A stretch of DNA of 64,000 nt, taken from NCBI GenBank assembly GCA_033239525.1, contig BSYO01000024.1:12023268-12087267 (forward strand), read 5' to 3'. Position numbers and translations under genes: made by a program. The first letter of the stretch is position 1, and each line of letters begins with the position of its first letter. A model generated the notes under the pieces. The model was not told where the DNA came from. It was given only the letters and a program-made list of their open reading frames with translations, and made no database searches. Of the stretch, positions 58,809 to 64,000 are shown piece after piece. This stretch comes from Nepenthes gracilis (Eukaryota > Streptophyta > Magnoliopsida > Caryophyllales > Nepenthaceae).

Positions 58809-60756
58809 TGTGACGTCACACAACCTCTTTTTCGTCATAAACTAAATATCATAATTAATTAATGTGATATACATACACAAGATCTATACAATCATCACGT
58901 CAACAGTAACTCCAACACCGTACTATATAAGTACGACGTCGAATCTTGTTAAGAAAAAAAGCCTGCTAGAAATCCAACAAAGCTATCTCCACAATATTCT
59001 ACAGAAGTATACATAATATCCATAATGGTCTGCGGAAGCAATACTATACTAATATCACCAAAATAGTATACATCATTTTATATTACCAAAGTTTTATATA
59101 ATTTTAGTATATCAAAATCAAAACATAAGTATCGAAATTCATCTTCCTACGCATAAGAACTCCCATCTTCATTCCTACTCATTTGGTTCAACTCGTGTGG
59201 CTAATCTGAAAGTTAATAAAATAGTAAGGGAGTAAGCCAAATACTTAATAAGACATCACATATTGCAATAAATATGCACATTAGACTTAAAATATATTAT
59301 CAGAAGGAATAGGAGTTATAATATATATATAAATATAAGATATAGGTAAAAAATATTTTCACGATGTATCTAACCTTATTTATCTTATTCTTTTAATATC
59401 TTAACCGTCAAAAATATTAAAAACTTAGTTATCTTTAGGGATTAGGACTAGTAACTACCAACTAATGGAGTGGACAGTCGAAGAAAGGATTATATTCGCT
59501 TCCACACAATTTAAGGCCTTACCCTCCTATTCAATACCAGATGTGAGCGAAACATGCCTATAACTCAGTAGATGAGGACATAATAAGCTTTTATTCCCTC
59601 GTGGGATAGAGATAATTCTCGATTATCACTACAATATCGTAGGGCATCCCAAGAAATATTACCCATTGAATCATTATCATTGGTCCAATTTCTTTATTTT
59701 TTAAGAAAATTTCACACTTTACTTCTAAATTCTTAATTCTCACCCTTTTGAAAAATAGTTTATACTTTCCTTAACAGAATTGCAGAATTCTCTCTTCTTC
59801 TTTTTTTCATAATGTCTTATACATTTTGTTATAACAGTTCCAATAACGTGAAATTGACATCAAAATATGCATAAGAAAATTTAGGAAGTCCAGTACTGAT
59901 TTAATAAATATGCAGTACATAATTAAATATATATTATATTTTTAACATATATAAATAACATGCAATAATTTAAATTTGACAACTACGAAGTACAAACATG
60001 TAGAAATTATTTTTGTCTCTAAACATGAAGAGAGTTCTAAATAATACACATAATTATGATATAGGAATTTAAACATGAATTCTAGATAAATTTCTTTACA
60101 AAATCATGGAGAACTAACAAATATATATTTTTCTCATATTTTTACTTCAAAATCTTAGTACAGATGAGTATTAGAATAATAATATTTGAAAAAAATGGGA
60201 ATAAAAAGTAACAAAGGAAAGAGGAAACTAAAAGTGCACTTGCCTCTGCCTGATATATATTGAAATTCTTATTCTGAACCTTCCGAAACAAGCTTGCTGG
60301 AAACTTTCTTCCCTTCCTCTCTCTTCTTCTCACTCCTTTAGCCTTTCCCTCTCTATTCAATCTCTTCCTTATTAGTTCCATCGATTGAAATGTGGTAGAC
60401 TGAAATCTTGGCCGACTTATATAACAGACCCGTGCCTAGGGGCAGCTCACGTGCGGGGTGGGTGCTACCATTCTGTTATCGATGCTTGCAGGGGACTTGG
60501 GTGCGTCTGACACTGGAATCAATGATTGCTAGGACACTCGAGCGCACAGTAGGCACATTTGGTACCACTTTTGGCACCTCAAGTGCCCAGGAAGCGCGGG
60601 GCAGGTGCAGTAGCGTTGGCCTAGGGCCAAATGCGAGCACGTCCAATTTGTAATTTTTTCTTTTTAATCTTATTTTTACTTTATTTGATATCAATTTTAA
60701 TTATATTAACTAAATTAATCATCATTAACATAAATTATAAAAACTTAAATATTATA
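58809..60756 (-). repeat. 3' LTR of a Tekay/Del-type chromovirus
   Basis: About 1.95 kb. The left end is taken at TGTGACGTCACAC. The right end is where, on the minus strand, AAGGAGGGAGAAT (polypurine tract, about 60757-60770) is followed by TATAATATT, with the initial TG probably mutated to TA. Collinear with the diverged copy at 39770-42105. The chromovirus pol lies immediately right. Confidence 0.65.
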
Positions 60757-60809
60757 ATTCTCCCTCCTTATAAAATTTTATCTTCAAAATTTGACGAAAA
60801 TTACATACC

Positions 60810-62990
60810 TCAAGAAAAGATGTGAAAATAATTATCCTGGATTTCATCTTCTCGCTCCCACGTAGCCTCCTCATGCAAGTGATTCTCCATAATACCTTAA
60901 CTAACGGGATAATCTTTATGTGAAGTACTTGATCCCTTCATCCCAAAATTTACACCAGTTTTGCCACATACGATAAATCCTCATTGATGGCCAAAGGCTC
61001 ATAATCAATGACATATGTTGGGTCATGTACATACTTCCGAAGTATTAATACATGAAAAACATTATACATTTTCGCCAAACTTAGTAGTAATGGTAATCGA
61101 TAAGTCACTTCTCCGACCTTCTCTAGACTCTCAAAGGGACAAATAAACCTTGGTTTTAACTTTCCTTTCACTTCAAACCTGATTGTCTCCTTTGATGGCA
61201 ATATCTTTAAGAAAACATAATCACCAACCTCAAAACACAGGTCCGATCTCCTCCGATTCACGTAATTCTTTTATCTGCTTTGAGCTATCTTCAATTTCTT
61301 ATGGACCAACTTGATTTTCTCGAGTGTTTCCCTAGTGATGTCCAGTCCCAACAGTCATCTATCACTTGTTTATTTTCAATAAATCGGATATCTATATTTT
61401 CTCCCGTATAGGGTTTCAAATGGAGTCATGTCGATACTTGCTTGATAACTATTATTATAGGGGGACTCTACTAACGCCAAATAATCATCCCGATTATCAT
61501 TCATCTCTAATACTGAAGCTCTCAACACGTCTTTCAAATTTTGGATAGTCCGTTCCGATTGCCCATCGATTTGGGGATTGTAAGTCGTGCTAAATTTCAA
61601 TTTCGTTCCTAATTCACGATGTAGGCTTTTCTAAAATTTTGAAACAAACCGCGAATCTCGATCTGATACAATAGATGCCGACACACCATGCAATCTAACT
61701 ACCTCATTAATATAAATCCAAGCTAATCGATCCCTTAAATAAGTCATTCGGATAGTTAGAAAGTGTGCTGATTTCATGAGCCGGTCTATAATCACCAAAA
61801 TTCCGTCATGATTCTTCAATGTTATTGGCAATCCCATCACCAAATCCATCGTTATATCTTTCAATTTTCAACTTGGAGCAGGCAATGGTTGCAATAAACT
61901 GGGTGGCTTCTTTTGCTTGGCTTTTGGCTGTTGACAAACTAGACACTTCCCTACATATGTCACGATCTCCTTCTTCATATTTCTTCACCAAAATATTTTT
62001 TTATATCTTGGTATATCTTGTTAATTTCAGGATGAGTAGTATATCTGGATCGACTTTCATGATTTAATCATTCAACTACTCGTCATCCGGTATAAATAAT
62101 CTATCCCAAAATCTCAAAATTTCGTCGGCACGGATATTAAAATCAACCCTGGAGTTCTCACTCAAGTCTCTGACAATATCCACCAAAAATAGATCATTCA
62201 TCTGTCCATCCTTGATTCTCTTCAATATCTCCAGTTAGATTTGAAGATATGATAAAATCATCCGATTGCCTTGAGTATATCTCTGAATATTGTATTACTT
62301 CATGCATTCAAGTATTTCCATCTTCTTAATCTTTAATCTCGCCACAAAATACGTCTGCCGACTCAAGGTATTAGCTACTACATTGACTTTCCCCGGTTAA
62401 TACTGAATTTCATAGTCATAGCTCTTCAGAAAATCTATCCATCTCCTCTACCTTATATTTAGCTCTTTTTTAAAAAATATGTGCTTCAAACTCTTATAAT
62501 CCGAATATACCAAAAATTTCTCGCCATATAAATAATGTCTCCAAATTTTCAGCGCAAAGATTATTGTTACTAATTACAAATCGTGGGTAGGATAGTTCTT
62601 CTCGTGAACTTTTAGTTACCTCAACTCATAAGCAATGACTTTTCCGTGCTGCATCAAAATATAGTCTAATCCGGTTTTGGAAGTATTGCAATAAACCACA
62701 AATCCACAAGTTCCTTCTAGAATTGTCAAAATTAGAGCAGTTGTTAACCGATTCTTCAATGTTTGAAAACTTTATTCATATTCATCCGTCCAGTCAAATT
62801 TAGTTTTCTTCTTTGTCAACTGAGTGAGAGGTATAACAATTCCAAAAAAATTCTTTACAAACATTCGATAATAGCTAGCCATGTCTAAGAAACTCCAAAC
62901 TTCAATCACCATTATAGGGCGACTTTAACTAGTAATACCTTTGACCTTCTTTGGATCAACCAAAATGCCTCCTTTTAGAATGCATTTGAG
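60810..62990 (-). pseudogene. Chromovirus (Tekay/Del-type) pol: RT-RNase H-integrase-chromodomain, broken
   Basis: Minus strand from about 62990: RT end (GGILVDPKKVKGI, YYRMFVKNFF); RNase H (FVVYCNTSKTGL, LMQHGKVIAYELR, HEKNYPTHDL, ALKIWRHYLYGEKF, PGKVNVVANTLSR); integrase core (DITMDLVMGLP, VIIDRLMKSAHFL, then SIVSDRDSRFVSKF, then YNPQIDGQSERTIQ); integrase C-terminus (FEVGDYVFLKILP, YRLPLLLSLAKMYNVFHV, LRKYVHDPTYVI); and a chromodomain-like tail (HEEATWERED) ending at TGA 60810-60812. Wording and tail are those of the Tekay/Del chromoviruses. Frames change several times and contain stops. RT N-terminus, protease and gag are absent. Confidence 0.85.
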
Positions 62991-63059
62991 AGTTGCGTTC
63001 CAAACTCTTCAGGAGAAGAAATTATTCGTTAAATTGAAAAATTATGAATTTTGGCTCGA

Positions 63060-63731
63060 AGAAATTATTTGCTAAACAGTCTTTTGGACATGCCTTATTT
63101 TCGTCAATAAAATCGACACACATTCATCATTTTTATTGCTTTTCTTTGTGAGCACTATATTTGACAATCAATTCGGATATTAGACCTCCCTTATGAGGCA
63201 TGCGTCAAGAAATTTTTTAACTTTCTCTCTCATGACAATGAGTTTCTTTATAGAGTAGTTTCTTCATTTTGCTAGATAGGTTTGCTGTCAGAATTAAGAC
63301 TCAACCTGTGAACTATTACCTTGGTTGGAATTCCTAATATATTCGTCGTTGTTCATGCAAACATACTTGAGTTTTGCCGAAGAAAATTCATCAACTATTC
63401 ACATAGCTGACCCAGGAAAGAACCTCTGATCTACACACATTTCTTAGTCTCGTTCGGATCTAACGGGATTCGATCAATTGACTCACCGAATTGACCTTGT
63501 TGTATGGTTACTTCGTCTCGAATGTTAAATTCCTCAATCGGTTCATTTAAAATCGTCTAATTAATATGAGATAAGTAGCAGGTTTGACCGATGACCTGAT
63601 CGTCTAGAACCTTCTCGACTCCACATGTTGTAATAAATTTCATCTTTAAATGAGGGATTGACGTTACTGCTCCGAACGCCACCAAGTAAGATCATCCCAA
63701 TATGGCATTGTACTCTATTGCTTTAATTCGG
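63060..63731 (-). pseudogene. Tat-type gypsy protease/RT N-terminus remnant
   Basis: Minus strand from 63731: RIKAIEYNAILG, YLVAFGAVTSIPHLKMKF, DEVTIQQGQ and further to FLDACLIREVxYPNxLSN with KSNKN near 63150. This is the order protease (YNxILG), spacer, RT start (FIREVxYPxWLANVVLVKK) of Tat/Athila gypsy elements, not of chromoviruses. Several stops. It adjoins the chromovirus remnant without LTRs between, near 63000-63060. Confidence 0.6.
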
Positions 63732-64000
63732 TTGTTAGTTTGAGTTAGATTTGAAATTTGGTCTTTGCGTAATGTCTAATTTGATTTGCATCACATAAGA
63801 CTAGAATGATATACTATGTGCTTAAATTCCATTCCAATGAAATAAGTGGAACGCTTAATAAAATGTCTTTTGGATCTTCTATTTTCAATCAAGGGAGTTA
63901 TATGACACGTATCCTCAATTGGGAGGGGATGTTTTTGAATTGTCACCTAAGTAAAATGGATGCATTGGAACATATAATACATTCACTTGTGGGTCTTAGC
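63732..64000 (-). repeat. Dispersed repeat C, second copy, runs off the window
   Basis: Reverse-complement match of 54375-54724, starting at GTTGTTAGTTTGAGTTAG. It interrupts the Tat-type pol remnant just upstream of its YNAILG motif. The far end lies outside the window. Confidence 0.75.

Overview
The window is nuclear DNA of a plant, most likely a eudicot; the species cannot be named from the sequence. Evidence: genes with many mostly GT-AG introns, AT-rich intergenic and intronic DNA, plant-type LTR retrotransposons (Ty1/copia, a Tekay/Del-type chromovirus, Tat-type Ty3/gypsy), and plant forms of FANCM and histidinol dehydrogenase.

Three protein-coding genes look intact. (1) A small J-domain (DnaJ-like) protein, + strand, 9511-18767: three exons, 133 aa, with intron 2 swollen to about 8.8 kb by a broken Tat-type retrotransposon (10494 to about 18240). 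(2) A complete FANCM orthologue, + strand, 20044-32779: 23 exons that join in frame to 1365 aa. Intron 15 has the marks of a minor-spliceosome (U12-type) AT-AC intron and hosts a 660-bp hAT-like MITE. (3) A complete plastid histidinol dehydrogenase (HDH/HISN8), - strand, 54894-46526: 14 exons that join in frame to 486 aa, with all known zinc and catalytic residues. A tRNA-derived SINE with a 13-bp target-site duplication sits in its last intron. A broken copy of the C-terminal part of a BAH/TFIIS-N (SUO-like) protein lies near the left edge.

The rest is layered mobile DNA. Three solo LTRs keep perfect 5-bp target-site duplications (4675-5996 AAGAT; 44122-45620 CTAAA; 55248-56327 TAGAT), and a fourth relative lies at 56937-58063. 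A second LTR family carries an internal 29-bp minisatellite (about 6180-7395, 42100-43490, 58382-58808). A Ty1/copia element at 34280-39448 (minus orientation, duplication ATTTC) has an abnormal 5' LTR ending in a 96-bp inverted copy of its own U5 end. At the right edge, a chromovirus 3' LTR and pol remnant (58809 to about 62990) adjoin a Tat-type protease/RT remnant and a dispersed repeat that also occurs, inverted, in HDH intron 1.

The genes are functionally unrelated housekeeping genes (chaperone cofactor, DNA repair/anti-crossover translocase, histidine synthesis). I see no operon-like system or toxin/defence locus. The most unusual observations are the AT-AC intron of FANCM, the palindromic copia LTR, and the antisense ORF region of the Tat element.
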